Under the pieces are notes generated by a model, which saw only the letters and a list, made by a program, of their open reading frames with translations, had not been told where the DNA came from and searched no databases. Both the position numbers and the translations under genes were made by a program. A stretch of 64,000 nucleotides of DNA from Gaiellasilicea sp963806955 (GTDB lineage: Bacteria; Actinomycetota; Thermoleophilia; Gaiellales; Gaiellaceae), in contig CAWDZG010000002.1 of the NCBI GenBank assembly GCA_963806955.1, forward strand, positions 992,001 to 1,056,000. The letters run 5' to 3'. Positions 1-7,551 of this stretch are shown here, one piece after another. Every line of letters starts with the position of its first letter. Positions within the stretch are counted from its first letter, which is position 1.

Positions 1-314
1 GCCGTGAGCGCCTCGATCGCACCTACGTGAGCGCAGCAGCAGCCGCCGAGGACGACCGGCCGGTCGGGCAGCTCGGAGGCCAGCAGCAGCGTCTGCTCGG
101 CGAGCGAGTCTGCCTCGACCACACCGGCTTCGGGATAGGGCAGCTCGAGATACGCCGCCTCGGCCATCGTCTCGCCGCCGTCGCCCCAGGCGCGCGGCAC
201 CCTGACGAGACCGGCGAGGAACTCGCGGCCGCAGCTGTGGCACTGGTACTCCGGCCCGAACGCGACCGCGGTCAGCGTCCGGCAGTCGGGGCAGCGGGCG
301 CGCAGGCGGCTCAC
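1..314 (-). CDS. Arginase/agmatinase-like protein with N-terminal zinc ribbon (partial, runs off left edge)
   Basis: The minus strand is open from a GTG at 314 to the window edge (104 codons). The GTG overlaps the TGA of the upstream acetyltransferase (GTGA), so the two are probably co-transcribed. Residues 8-31 hold two Cys-x2-Cys knuckles (CPDC and CHSC), a zinc-ribbon pattern. Near the edge, VVLGGCCCAHVGAIEAL resembles the first conserved 'GG-D/N-x-S/C-x-x-x-G' segment of the ureohydrolase (arginase/agmatinase) fold. The metal-binding Asp/His motifs would lie outside the window, so the family call is tentative. The frame is real in codon usage and overlap, whatever the function. Confidence 0.55.
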   Translation of the reverse strand, partial: MSRLRARCPDCRTLTAVAFGPEYQCHSCGREFLAGLVRVPRAWGDGGETMAEAAYLELPYPEAGVVEADSLAEQTLLLASELPDRPVVLGGCCCAHVGAIEALT

Positions 315-1216
315 GCCTGCACCTCGCGCTCGAGGAAGACCGTGTCCCGGTAGGCGCGCATCCCGACCCGCTCGTACAGCCGGAGGGCACCGGTGGGGCT
401 CGAGACGTCGACGCCGAGCGTCCCGTGCGTCCAGCCACGGTTCCGGAAGTCCGCGAAAGAGTGGAGCAGGAGCGCCTCGCCGAGCCCCTGCCGCCGCCAG
501 CCCGCGCGCACGCCGAGCAGCGGGACGTGGCCGGTCGCCGGCCGCACCGGGTCGGGGCTGCAGATCGAGAAGCCCGCGACCTCGTCGCCGTCGACGGCGA
601 GGAACCAGAGCGCGGGGTCGAAATCCGGGCGCTCGATGTGCCAGTGACCCCACTCCTCGAAGGTCTCGTCGACGGGGTCGTTGGTGTCGCGCCACACCTC
701 GACGACGTGGTCGAACACCTGCCGCAGCTCGCCGCGGCCGGCGGTGCGAACGGCGATCCCGTCCGGCCAGGCCGGGTCGCGCGAGTCCGCGGCCAGGTCG
801 ATCTCCATCCGGTAGGAATGGCGGACGGGCTCGAAGCCGTGGCGGGCTAGCTCCGTCAGGACGCGGGTGTCGCCGGCCGAGAGCCAGACACGGAGCACAC
901 CGTGCCGGGCGCGTTCGTCGAGCCAGGCGACGAGAATGTCGAGGATCTCGCCCGCCGGCTCGTCGGGATGCACCTTCACGTCACACCAGAAGCGGGGTGG
1001 GTCGGTTCGCGCCTCGTCGACGTCCGCGTAGCCCACGAGACGACCGTCGCGCTCGAGGACGCGGATGTCGCGCTCGATCTCGACGTAGGGCGTCGTCAGC
1101 CACCGCCCGAGCTCGTCGGCGGTCACGTCGGCCTCCCCGAACCCCGCCAGCTGATGCGCGTTCATCAGAGCGAGGGTCGCGTCGAAGTCGTCCTCGCGGT
1201 AGGGCCGCAGGTTCAC
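311..1216 (-). CDS. GNAT-family N-acetyltransferase (two-domain size)
   Basis: 301 residues, about twice a single GNAT domain. The C-terminal half carries the acetyl-CoA-binding motif A as VRAGWRRQGLGEALLLHSF followed by a GTLGVD...ALRLYERVGM segment, both typical of GNAT enzymes; the N-terminal half looks like a second, diverged GNAT fold (starts NLRPYREDDFDATLALMN). The start is a GTG that overlaps the TGA of the HAD gene by 4 bp, and the stop overlaps the next gene in the same way, so the three form one operon. It probably transfers an acetyl group to a small amine; the substrate cannot be told from sequence. Confidence 0.85.
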   Translation of the reverse strand: MNLRPYREDDFDATLALMNAHQLAGFGEADVTADELGRWLTTPYVEIERDIRVLERDGRLVGYADVDEARTDPPRFWCDVKVHPDEPAGEILDILVAWLDERARHGVLRVWLSAGDTRVLTELARHGFEPVRHSYRMEIDLAADSRDPAWPDGIAVRTAGRGELRQVFDHVVEVWRDTNDPVDETFEEWGHWHIERPDFDPALWFLAVDGDEVAGFSICSPDPVRPATGHVPLLGVRAGWRRQGLGEALLLHSFADFRNRGWTHGTLGVDVSSPTGALRLYERVGMRAYRDTVFLEREVQA

Positions 1217-1878
1217 GCGGGCGACGGAGTCAGCTCGTCGAGCGCGTCGGGCAGGCCGCCGAGGTCCGGCAGCTCGCGGTCCGGCGCCGGCTCGCCCTGC
1301 TCATGGAGGCGGTTGATCCAGACGACGCTGAGATCGAGCTCGCGGGCAGGCGCAACGTCGTGGAAGAGGCTCGCACCGATGTGGACGTGGTGCTCGCGGT
1401 CGGCGGTCGTCACCTCGAAGAAGCGCTCCCAGTGGCCGTGCGCAGGCTTGTACGAGCGCGTGTCCTCGGCGGTGACGACGAGGTCGAAGGGAACGCCGAT
1501 CCGCTTCTGGGACTCGGTGATCAGCGCGTGCTCGGTGTTGGAGAGGATCGCGAGGCTCCAGCCGCGCCTCCGCAGCTCCGCGAGTGCGGCCGGCACCTCG
1601 GGGAAGACCGGCCAGTCCGCGAGCGACTGCGGCAGCACGCCGCTCTCCCCCTCCGGGATCCCGAGGCCGGTCTCGTTCGCAAGCCGCTCGAGCGTGAGCG
1701 TCATCACCTCGCCGTAGCCGCGGTACTCCTCTGCCTGCACCTCCGGCTCGAGCTCGTGGTAGCGGCGCAGGAGGGCCGGCGCCTGCTCGGCGCCGTAGAG
1801 GCGCTCGAGCACGCCGCCGATCCCGGCGTTCCAGTCGATCAGCGTGCCGTAGCAGTCGAAGGTGGCCCAGCGGGACAT
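1213..1878 (-). CDS. HAD-superfamily hydrolase, 2-haloacid dehalogenase type (type II)
   Basis: 221 residues, the usual length for L-2-haloacid dehalogenase-like HAD proteins. Motif I is FDCYGTLIDW at residues 7-16, with the nucleophile Asp8; motif II is LSNTEHAL; the motif III Lys lies in SYKPAHGHW; and HIGASLFHDVAPA with VWINR forms motif IV and the end of the core. Family members hydrolyse haloacids or phosphate esters, and the substrate here is unknown. It is the first gene of the minus-strand operon ending at the window edge. A TAAGCT box lies 7 bp before the ATG, so its mRNA may be leaderless. Confidence 0.85.
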   Translation of the reverse strand: MSRWATFDCYGTLIDWNAGIGGVLERLYGAEQAPALLRRYHELEPEVQAEEYRGYGEVMTLTLERLANETGLGIPEGESGVLPQSLADWPVFPEVPAALAELRRRGWSLAILSNTEHALITESQKRIGVPFDLVVTAEDTRSYKPAHGHWERFFEVTTADREHHVHIGASLFHDVAPARELDLSVVWINRLHEQGEPAPDRELPDLGGLPDALDELTPSPA

Positions 1879-1885
1879 GGGCCGG

Positions 1886-1891
1886 AGCTTA
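1886..1891 (-). promoter_or_regulatory. -10 box of the HAD-GNAT-arginase-like operon
   Basis: TAAGCT on the minus strand, 7 bp before the ATG at 1878. It fits the TANNNT box placed just before many starts in this window; there is no convincing -35. Confidence 0.45.
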
Positions 1892-1918
1892 TCGGCGCGG
1901 CCGTGCGAGAATCGGCGG

Positions 1919-2026
1919 ATGCAGGTTCGGAACGGCCGCCGGCTCGACGCCGAGGCACGCGACTACGACTGGGGCCGCTCCGCCTACGTCCGCGACCCCG
2001 ACGGACGGCTCGTCGAGCTGCAGTAG
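1919..2026 (+). pseudogene. C-terminal remnant of a VOC/glyoxalase-fold protein
   Basis: An in-frame stretch of 35 codons ends at TAG 2024-2026 and reads RDYDWGRSAYVRDPDGRLVELQ at its end, split here as RDYDWGRSAYVRDP and DGRLVELQ. This is the standard last beta-strand of glyoxalase/VOC-fold proteins, carrying the metal-ligand Glu. The rest of the ~120-residue domain is missing: the 40 bp upstream run into the divergent HAD gene. It looks like the tail of a deleted gene, or the end of a gene whose 5' part was replaced. Confidence 0.5.
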
Positions 2027-2028
2027 GC

Positions 2029-2505
2029 GTGCTCGAGCTCCGCGCTCTCGCCGCCGAGGACTACCCGGCAGTCGCAGCAATCTTCGCCGAGGGGATCGAA
2101 ACGGGGCTCGCCACGTTCGAGACCGAGGTGCCGACCTGGGAGCAGTGGGACGCGAGGCACCTGCCCGAGCACCGCTTCGTCGCGCTGCTCGACGGCGAGG
2201 TCGTGGGCTGGTGCGCCGTCGTCCCATATTCAAGCCGCTCCGTGTACCGCGGAGTCGGGGAGGAAAGCGTCTACGTCGCCGAGCGCGCCCGCGGGCGCGG
2301 GGTGGGACAGGCGCTGCTCGACCACGTGATCGAGAGCGCGCGCACCGGCGGCTACTGGACGCTCCAGGCCGGGATCTTCCCGGACAACAAGGCTTCGCTC
2401 GAGCTGCATCACCGGCTCGGCTTCCGCGAGGTCGGCAGGCGCGAGCGAATCGGGCAGCTGCACGGCGCGTGGCGGGACGTCGTCCTGCTCGAGCTGCGCC
2501 TCTAG
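2029..2505 (+). CDS. Phosphinothricin acetyltransferase-like GNAT enzyme
   Basis: 158 residues from a GTG just after the VOC remnant; longer upstream readings in this frame have no protein character. The family signature is clear: FAEGIETGLATFET near the N-terminus, VAERARGRGVGQALLDH (motif A, acetyl-CoA pyrophosphate loop) in the middle, FPDNKASLELHHRLGFREVG near the C-terminus and WRDVVLLEL at the end. Relatives (Pat/Bar/YncA) acetylate phosphinothricin, methionine sulfoximine or similar amino acids. It faces the fatty-acid operon, with about 106 bp of repeat-bearing sequence between. Confidence 0.88.
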   Translation: MLELRALAAEDYPAVAAIFAEGIETGLATFETEVPTWEQWDARHLPEHRFVALLDGEVVGWCAVVPYSSRSVYRGVGEESVYVAERARGRGVGQALLDHVIESARTGGYWTLQAGIFPDNKASLELHHRLGFREVGRRERIGQLHGAWRDVVLLELRL

Positions 2506-2508
2506 CCA

Positions 2509-2528
2509 AGTAACAGACTGCAACTTGC
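2509..2528 (+). repeat. Degenerate copy of the GTAACAG palindrome
   Basis: GTAACAGACTGCAAC (2510-2524), flanked by CAA and TTG, differs from the perfect palindrome at 2581 and 57264 only by CA for TT in the right arm. Its first 11 bases are the exact reverse complement of 2585-2595, so this copy can also pair with its neighbour across a 64-bp loop in the convergent gap between the acetyltransferase and fabF. Confidence 0.6.
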
Positions 2529-2580
2529 TCAGCCGAGGCCCGCTCCCGGAGCCCGCGCCTGCCGCGTGCGGGGCGACCTC

Positions 2581-2595
2581 GTAACAGTCTGTTAC
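2581..2595. repeat. Palindrome GTAACAGTCTGTTAC, copy 1
   Basis: A perfect 7+1+7 palindrome 16 bp downstream of the fabF stop. The same 15 bases recur at 57264-57278. It could be a regulator-binding site, a small transcript-end hairpin or a dispersed repeat; the sequence does not decide. No U-run follows, so it is not a classical terminator. Confidence 0.75.
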
Positions 2596-2611
2596 AAGGA
2601 GAGAGCGACCG

Positions 2612-3868
2612 CTACGAGTCGAGCTTGCGGAAGACAACGCAGGCGTTGTGGCCGCCGAAGCCGAACGAGTTCGAGACGCCGACCTGGATCTCCGACTCGC
2701 GCGCCTCGTTCGGGATGTAGTCGAGGTCGCACGACGGATCCTCGACCTCGTAGTTGATCGTCGGCGGCAGCACGCCGCGGTTCGTCGCGAGGATCGTGAA
2801 GATCGCCTCGATCGCGCCGGCGGCGCCGAGGCAGTGGCCGGTCGCGCCCTTCGTCGAGGAGACGGGGATCTTGTAGGCGTTTTCCTCGCCGACTGCGAGC
2901 TTGATCACCCGGGTCTCCGAGGCGTCGCCGAGCGGCGTCGAGGTTCCGTGCGCGTTGATGTAGCCGATCTCGGCCGGGTCGATGCCGGCGTCGGCGAACG
3001 CCATCTGCATCGCGCGCGCGGGATGGACGCCGGTCGGGTCGGGCTCGGTGATGTGATTCGCATCCGACGAGACGCCGTAGCCGATCAGCTCGGCGTAGAT
3101 CTTCGCGCCGCGTGCCTGCGCGTGCTCGAGCTCCTCCAGCACGATCGTGCCCCCCGCCTCGCCCATCACGAAACCGTCGCGGCCGGCGTCGAACGGCCGC
3201 GAGGCGCCCTTCGGATCGTCGTTCCGGCGCGAGAGCGCCCGCATCGCGCCGAAGCCGGCGATGCCGACGCGCGTGATCCCGGCCTCGGTACCGCCGCAGA
3301 TCATCGCGTCGGCGCGGCCGAGCCGGATCGCGTCCGCACCCTCGCCGATCGCCATGTTCGACGCAGCGCACGCCGTGCACTGCGACGAGAGCGGGCCGCG
3401 CGTGCCGAGCTCCATCGAGACCCAGCCGGCGCCCATGTTCGGGATGATCGCGGGGATCGAGAACGGGTTGACCCGGTCGGGGCCGCGGTCGATCAGCGTC
3501 TGGTAGCAGTCCTGGAAGGCGCCGAGCCCGCCGATCCCGGTGGCGATCGACGCACCGACGCGGTCCGACTCCTTGGCGATGTCGATGCCCGAGTCGGCCT
3601 CGGCCTGCCGCGCGGCGGCGAGCACCATCTGCGCGAAGCGGTCCATGCGCCGCGCCTGCTTGTGCTCGATCCACTGGGTCGGGTCGAAGTCCTTCAGCTC
3701 GCAGGCGAAGTGGACCGGGAAGTCGGTCGCGTCGAACTGTCCGATCTCGGCCGCGCCGGACTCCCCTGCGGTGAGGTTCGCCCAGGTCGTCTCGACGTCG
3801 TTGCCGAGCGGGGTCACCATCCCGAGCCCCGTCACGACGACGCGTCGTCTTCCGTTGTCTGCAGCCAC
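2612..3868 (-). CDS. fabF: Beta-ketoacyl-ACP synthase II
   Basis: Elongating condensing enzyme of type II fatty-acid synthesis: it joins malonyl-ACP to acyl-ACP in the cytosol. 418 residues, full length. The catalytic triad is visible: Cys167 in TACAAS, His307 in NAHGTSTPLGD and His345 in GATGHCLGAAGA, with Lys340 just before. The GTG start follows the fabG TAA with no spacer. It is the last gene of the operon; the usual acpP between fabG and fabF is absent. Downstream lie two GTAACAG palindromes instead of a recognisable terminator. Confidence 0.97.
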   Translation of the reverse strand: MAADNGRRRVVVTGLGMVTPLGNDVETTWANLTAGESGAAEIGQFDATDFPVHFACELKDFDPTQWIEHKQARRMDRFAQMVLAAARQAEADSGIDIAKESDRVGASIATGIGGLGAFQDCYQTLIDRGPDRVNPFSIPAIIPNMGAGWVSMELGTRGPLSSQCTACAASNMAIGEGADAIRLGRADAMICGGTEAGITRVGIAGFGAMRALSRRNDDPKGASRPFDAGRDGFVMGEAGGTIVLEELEHAQARGAKIYAELIGYGVSSDANHITEPDPTGVHPARAMQMAFADAGIDPAEIGYINAHGTSTPLGDASETRVIKLAVGEENAYKIPVSSTKGATGHCLGAAGAIEAIFTILATNRGVLPPTINYEVEDPSCDLDYIPNEARESEIQVGVSNSFGFGGHNACVVFRKLDS

Positions 3869-4606
3869 TTACATCCCCAGTCCGCCGTCGACGAGCAGCA
3901 CCTCGCCCGTGATGAACGAGGCCGCGTCGGAGCAGAGAAAGCGTACCGCTCCGGCCACGTCCTCCGGATCGCCCAGGCGCCCGAGCGGCGTGTTGTCGAG
4001 CATCGCGCCCGTCGCCTCCTCGGGCAGAACCTCCGTCAGCTGCGTCTTGACGTAACCGGGAGCGACGACGTTGGCGCGCACGTTGCGCGAGCCCAGCTCC
4101 CGTGCGAGCGACTTCGTGAAGCCGATGATCCCCGCCTTCGAGGCGGCGTAGTTCGTCTGACCCCAGTTGCCGTGCACACCGACGATCGAGGAGATGTTCA
4201 CGATCGAGCCGGCTCGCTTCTTCATCATCGGGCGCGTCACCGCGCGGCAGGTGTAGAAGACCGAGGAGAGGTTCGTCGCGAGCACCGTCTCCCAGTCGTC
4301 GTCCGACATTCGCGCGAGCAGGCCGTCGCGGGTCAGGCCGGCATTGTTGACGAGGATGTCGACGTCACCTGCCTCCTCGACCAGCCGCTTCGCGTCGGCG
4401 GCGTCTGAGACGTCGGCCTGCACGGCACGACCGCCGAGCTCGGCCGCGAGCGTCTCGGCTTCCTCCTTGCCGGAGCGGTAACCGAGGACGACACTCGCGC
4501 CCGCCGCGGCGAGCTCGACCGCGATCGCCCGGCCGATCCCACGAGATGCTCCTGTGACGAGAGCGTTCTTGCCCTCGAGCGAGGCGAACCCCCCGCCGCT
4601 AGGCAA
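3869..4606 (-). CDS. fabG: 3-oxoacyl-ACP reductase
   Basis: NADPH-dependent reduction of 3-ketoacyl-ACP, the second step of the elongation cycle. 245 residues with the short-chain dehydrogenase layout: TGASRGIG (18-25) for the cofactor, NNAG (87-90), and the catalytic Ser140, Tyr153 and Lys157 in NYAASK. The chosen start is a TTG overlapping the end of fabD by 8 bp, because a GGAGG lies 6 bases before it. It sits between fabD and fabF in one operon. Confidence 0.96.
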   Translation of the reverse strand: MPSGGGFASLEGKNALVTGASRGIGRAIAVELAAAGASVVLGYRSGKEEAETLAAELGGRAVQADVSDAADAKRLVEEAGDVDILVNNAGLTRDGLLARMSDDDWETVLATNLSSVFYTCRAVTRPMMKKRAGSIVNISSIVGVHGNWGQTNYAASKAGIIGFTKSLARELGSRNVRANVVAPGYVKTQLTEVLPEEATGAMLDNTPLGRLGDPEDVAGAVRFLCSDAASFITGEVLLVDGGLGM

Positions 4607-5519
4607 GCGTTTCCTCCAACTCGCGGAGGCCTTTGAGGTCGTTGACGGAGACGATGTGCACGCTCCTGTCGATCCTCTTCAGTAAACCGCTGAGCACGTT
4701 GCCGGGGCCGACCTCGACGAACACCGTCACGCCCTTGCCGAGCAGCTCGCGGGCCGCCTGTGCGAACTTCACGGGTGCGGTCAGCTGCTGCACGAGCAGC
4801 TCGCGGTAGTGGTTCGCGTCCTCGAGCTTCGCCGTCACGGTCGACATGAACGCCGTCGCCGGCTCGTGGAAGTGGATCCTCTCGACGGCCGGGCGCAGCT
4901 TGTCCGCGGCCCGCTCGACGAGCGGCGAGTGGAACGCGCCGGAGACCCGCAGCCGGACTGCCCGGCGAGCGCCCTCGCGCTCCGCCTCGGTGCAGCACTC
5001 GCCGACGGCGTCGTCCTCGCCCGAGATCACGATCTGGCCGGGGCAGTTGTAGTTCGCCGGCCACACGTTCGAGATCCGGCGGCAGAGCCCCTCGACGACC
5101 TCGTCGGCAAGGCCGAGGATCGCAGCCATCGAGCCCGGCCGCGCCTGCGCGGCATCGGCCATCGCGATCCCGCGCTCGCGCACGAGCCCGATCGCGTCGG
5201 CCGCGCCGATCGAGCGGGCCGCGCCGAGCGCCGCGAACTCGCCCACCGAGTGGCCGACGACGAAGTCGGGCGTGATCCCACGCGACCGGATCGCCTCGTT
5301 GATCGCGAGGCTGGTCGCGACGAGCGCAGGCTGCTGCACCTGCGTGTCGAGCAGGTTCTCGATCGGCCCGTGGAAGCAGATCTCCTTCAGGTCCAGGCCG
5401 GCAGCTTCGCTCCCGGCGTCGTACACCGCCATCGCCTCGGGGACCGCCTCGGCGACGTCGCGTCCCATCCCGGCCTCGTACGAGCCTTGGCCCGGGAACA
5501 TGAAGGCGATCTTGCTCAA
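4599..5519 (-). CDS. fabD: Malonyl-CoA:ACP transacylase
   Basis: Loads malonyl groups onto ACP for FabH and FabF. 306 residues. GQGSYEAGMG near the start is the oxyanion-hole loop, GHSVGEFAAL carries the nucleophilic Ser, and GAFHSPLVE carries the catalytic His. The frame is open further upstream to a GTG at 5537, but AGGAGG (minus strand, 5526-5531) sits 6 bases before a TTG at 5519, and that TTG overlaps the fabH TGA (TTGA); I therefore take the TTG as the true start. Confidence 0.95.
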   Translation of the reverse strand: MSKIAFMFPGQGSYEAGMGRDVAEAVPEAMAVYDAGSEAAGLDLKEICFHGPIENLLDTQVQQPALVATSLAINEAIRSRGITPDFVVGHSVGEFAALGAARSIGAADAIGLVRERGIAMADAAQARPGSMAAILGLADEVVEGLCRRISNVWPANYNCPGQIVISGEDDAVGECCTEAEREGARRAVRLRVSGAFHSPLVERAADKLRPAVERIHFHEPATAFMSTVTAKLEDANHYRELLVQQLTAPVKFAQAARELLGKGVTVFVEVGPGNVLSGLLKRIDRSVHIVSVNDLKGLRELEETLA

Positions 5520-6508
5520 CTCGTTCCTCCTGTCCACTCGATCAGCGCCGAGCCCCAGGTGAGGCCGGCTCCCATTCCTGTCATCAGCACCAATTCTCCC
5601 TTGCGCAACCGCCCGTCGGCGGCGGCGTCCGCAAGAGCGAGCGGGATCGACCCCGACGATGTGTTGCCGTACTTGTGCACGTTCACGACCACCTTCTCCT
5701 CGGGGATCCCCAGCTTATGGGTCGCGTGGTCGATGATTCGCTTGTTTGCCTGGTGCGGGACGTAGACGTCGACGTCGTCGACCGTCAACCCGCACTCCGC
5801 GAGCACCTTCTCGGCCGAGCTGACCATCACCCGCGTCGCGAACTTGAACACCTCGCGGCCGTTCATCTTCACCAGCTTGTCGGCGTCGGGGAAGTGGCGC
5901 GAGCCACTGCCTGGCAGCCACAGATTCTCGCCGCCGCCGCCGTCCGCGCCGAGCTCGAAGCCGAGGAAGCCGCCCTCGTCGACCGCGTCGAGCACGACCG
6001 CGCCCGCGCCGTCTCCGAAGAGGACGAGGGTCGACCGGTCCTCCCAGTCGAGGATCTTCGAGAGCACGTCCCCGCCGATCACGAGCGCGCGCTTTGCGAG
6101 GCCCGACGCGAGCATCCCGTAGGCCTGCGCGATCGCGTACATGAAGCCGGTGCACCCGGCGAGCAGGTCGTACGCGGCGGCGTCGGGCATCCCGAGCTCG
6201 TCCGCGAGCAGGGCCGAGCTCGTCGGAAACATCATGTCGGGAGTCACCGTGGCGACGACGATCAGGTCGATCGACGCCGCCTCGACGCCCGCCGCCGCGA
6301 GAGCGTCCCGTGCGGCCGGCCCGGCGATGTCGGTCAGTGCCTGATCCTCGGTCGCGAACCGCCGCTCCCTGATCCCCGTGCGCTCGACGATCCACTCGTC
6401 GGTCGTGTCGACGTACTGCTCGAGGTCCTTGTTCGTGAACACGCGGTCGGGAACGCAGACACCGAGGCCGGTGATCCCGATCCGCTTGCCGTTGGCCGAG
6501 CCGATCAC
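5516..6508 (-). CDS. fabH: Beta-ketoacyl-ACP synthase III
   Basis: Starts fatty-acid chains by condensing an acyl-CoA primer with malonyl-ACP. 330 residues. The Cys-His-Asn triad is at Cys119 (LLAGCTGF), His252 (VPHQANKRIID) and Asn282 (KYGNTSSGS). The GTG start overlaps the fabZ TGA by 4 bp and the stop overlaps fabD, so translation is coupled through the operon. Actinobacterial FabH often prefers branched primers, but the residues that set this cannot be judged here. Confidence 0.97.
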   Translation of the reverse strand: MIGSANGKRIGITGLGVCVPDRVFTNKDLEQYVDTTDEWIVERTGIRERRFATEDQALTDIAGPAARDALAAAGVEAASIDLIVVATVTPDMMFPTSSALLADELGMPDAAAYDLLAGCTGFMYAIAQAYGMLASGLAKRALVIGGDVLSKILDWEDRSTLVLFGDGAGAVVLDAVDEGGFLGFELGADGGGGENLWLPGSGSRHFPDADKLVKMNGREVFKFATRVMVSSAEKVLAECGLTVDDVDVYVPHQANKRIIDHATHKLGIPEEKVVVNVHKYGNTSSGSIPLALADAAADGRLRKGELVLMTGMGAGLTWGSALIEWTGGTS

Positions 6509-6936
6509 GAGCGGTCCACCGCGAAGGTCAGCGTGCCGCGGACGGCGAGCTCACCGCCGACGGTCGCGCGGGCCTTGCCCCTGCCGATCGGGCCGCGCAC
6601 GGTCTCGAGGTCGCATTCGAGTGTCAGCTCGTCCCCTGGCCGCACGACGCGCTTGAAGCGGACGTCGTCGATGCCGGCGAAGAGCGCGATCCGCCCCCGG
6701 TTCTCCTCGAGGCTGAGCACCGCGACCGCGCCCGCCTGGGCCAGCGCCTCGACCATCTTCACGCCGGGCATGATCGGGTTGCCGGGAAAGTGGCCCGCGC
6801 AGTCCTCCTCGGTGACGAGCTTCCGGGCGACGACGCGGACATTCGGCTCGAGCTCGATCACCTCGTCGAGCAGGAGGAACGGGTCCCGGTGCGGCAGGAT
6901 CGCCTCGATCTCGCGCTTGCCCAGGGGCAGGTTCAT
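6505..6936 (-). CDS. fabZ: 3-hydroxyacyl-ACP dehydratase
   Basis: Dehydrates 3-hydroxyacyl-ACP in the elongation cycle. 143 residues, the usual size. The hot-dog-fold signature is present: LPHRDPFLLLDEV near the start, then HFPGNPIMPGVKMVEALAQ, with the catalytic His in HFPG and the catalytic Glu in MVEALAQ. The ATG overlaps the sigma-factor TGA (ATGA). A longer upstream reading (to 6984) lies inside the sigma gene and is rejected. FabZ is the first fatty-acid gene after the sigma factor. Confidence 0.95.
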   Translation of the reverse strand: MNLPLGKREIEAILPHRDPFLLLDEVIELEPNVRVVARKLVTEEDCAGHFPGNPIMPGVKMVEALAQAGAVAVLSLEENRGRIALFAGIDDVRFKRVVRPGDELTLECDLETVRGPIGRGKARATVGGELAVRGTLTFAVDRS

Positions 6937-7535
6937 GCGCTCAGCCGCTCCCGCAGGCCGTTGCGCGCGCGGTGGGCGTAGCACTTGGCCGTCCCGACGG
7001 GCATGCCCGACGCTCCTGCGATCTCCTCGAAGCTGAAGTCGAAGGCGTCCTTCAGCACGACCACGCGTGCCTGCGAGCGCGAGATCTGGGCGAGGCAGGC
7101 GCCGAGCTCGGTGCGCAGCTCCGCCGCCTCCGCAGCACGGGCGGGGTCACCGTCCCGGGCCTCGCGGCGGTCCTCCTCCAGCGGCTCACAGCGGCGGGCG
7201 AGCTGGCGCTGAGCGACGTCCCGGCACGCGTTGACCACGAGTCGGTGCAGCCACGTCGAGAACGACGACTCGCCCCGGAACTGCGGCAGCTTGACGCACA
7301 GCTTCGCGAGCGCGTCCTGCGCGGCGTCCCGGGCGTCCTCGCGATCGCGCAGCAGGTGCCCGGCGATTCGCTCCACGCGCGGTGCGTGGCGCTCACAGAG
7401 CGCCGTCAGGGCGCGCCGGTCTCCGTCTTTCGCTCGCTTCACCAGAATCGGGTCGCTCAGCCTCTCGTAGACGAGCGGCGCGTCGCGTCGCACGTCCTGC
7501 CCGATCGGACGGTTGGGGCGCGCAGGCGGTTGCAC
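6933..7535 (-). CDS. ECF-type RNA polymerase sigma factor heading the fatty-acid operon
   Basis: 200 residues from a GTG at 7535. Region 2 is seen around DAAQDALAKLCVKLPQF and FSTWLHRLVVNACRDV (-10 recognition and core binding); region 4 is the helix-turn-helix around FSFEEIAGASGMPVGTAKCY. No anti-sigma gene is adjacent. The start is fixed by a TACACT box 6 bp upstream, implying a leaderless mRNA; extending the frame further upstream would run into the amidase gene. The stop overlaps the fabZ start by 4 bp, so it is translated together with the fab genes, an unusual partner for a sigma factor. Confidence 0.9.
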   Translation of the reverse strand: MQPPARPNRPIGQDVRRDAPLVYERLSDPILVKRAKDGDRRALTALCERHAPRVERIAGHLLRDREDARDAAQDALAKLCVKLPQFRGESSFSTWLHRLVVNACRDVAQRQLARRCEPLEEDRREARDGDPARAAEAAELRTELGACLAQISRSQARVVVLKDAFDFSFEEIAGASGMPVGTAKCYAHRARNGLRERLSA

Positions 7536-7541
7536 CCGTCG

Positions 7542-7547
7542 AGTGTA
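7542..7547 (-). promoter_or_regulatory. -10 box of the sigma factor-fab operon
   Basis: TACACT on the minus strand, exactly 6 bp before the GTG at 7535. The box lies in the 17-bp gap after the amidase stop, so any -35 would be inside the amidase gene; none is clear. Confidence 0.6.
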
Positions 7548-7551
7548 CGGG

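Noticed and set aside
3860..3880. A small acpP hidden between fabG and fabF
   Set aside because: There is no space: the fabG TAA and the fabF GTG are adjacent, and no DSL motif frame is found nearby.
4599..5537. fabD starting at GTG 5537
   Set aside because: The AGGAGG lies inside that extension and points to TTG 5519, which also overlaps the fabH stop.
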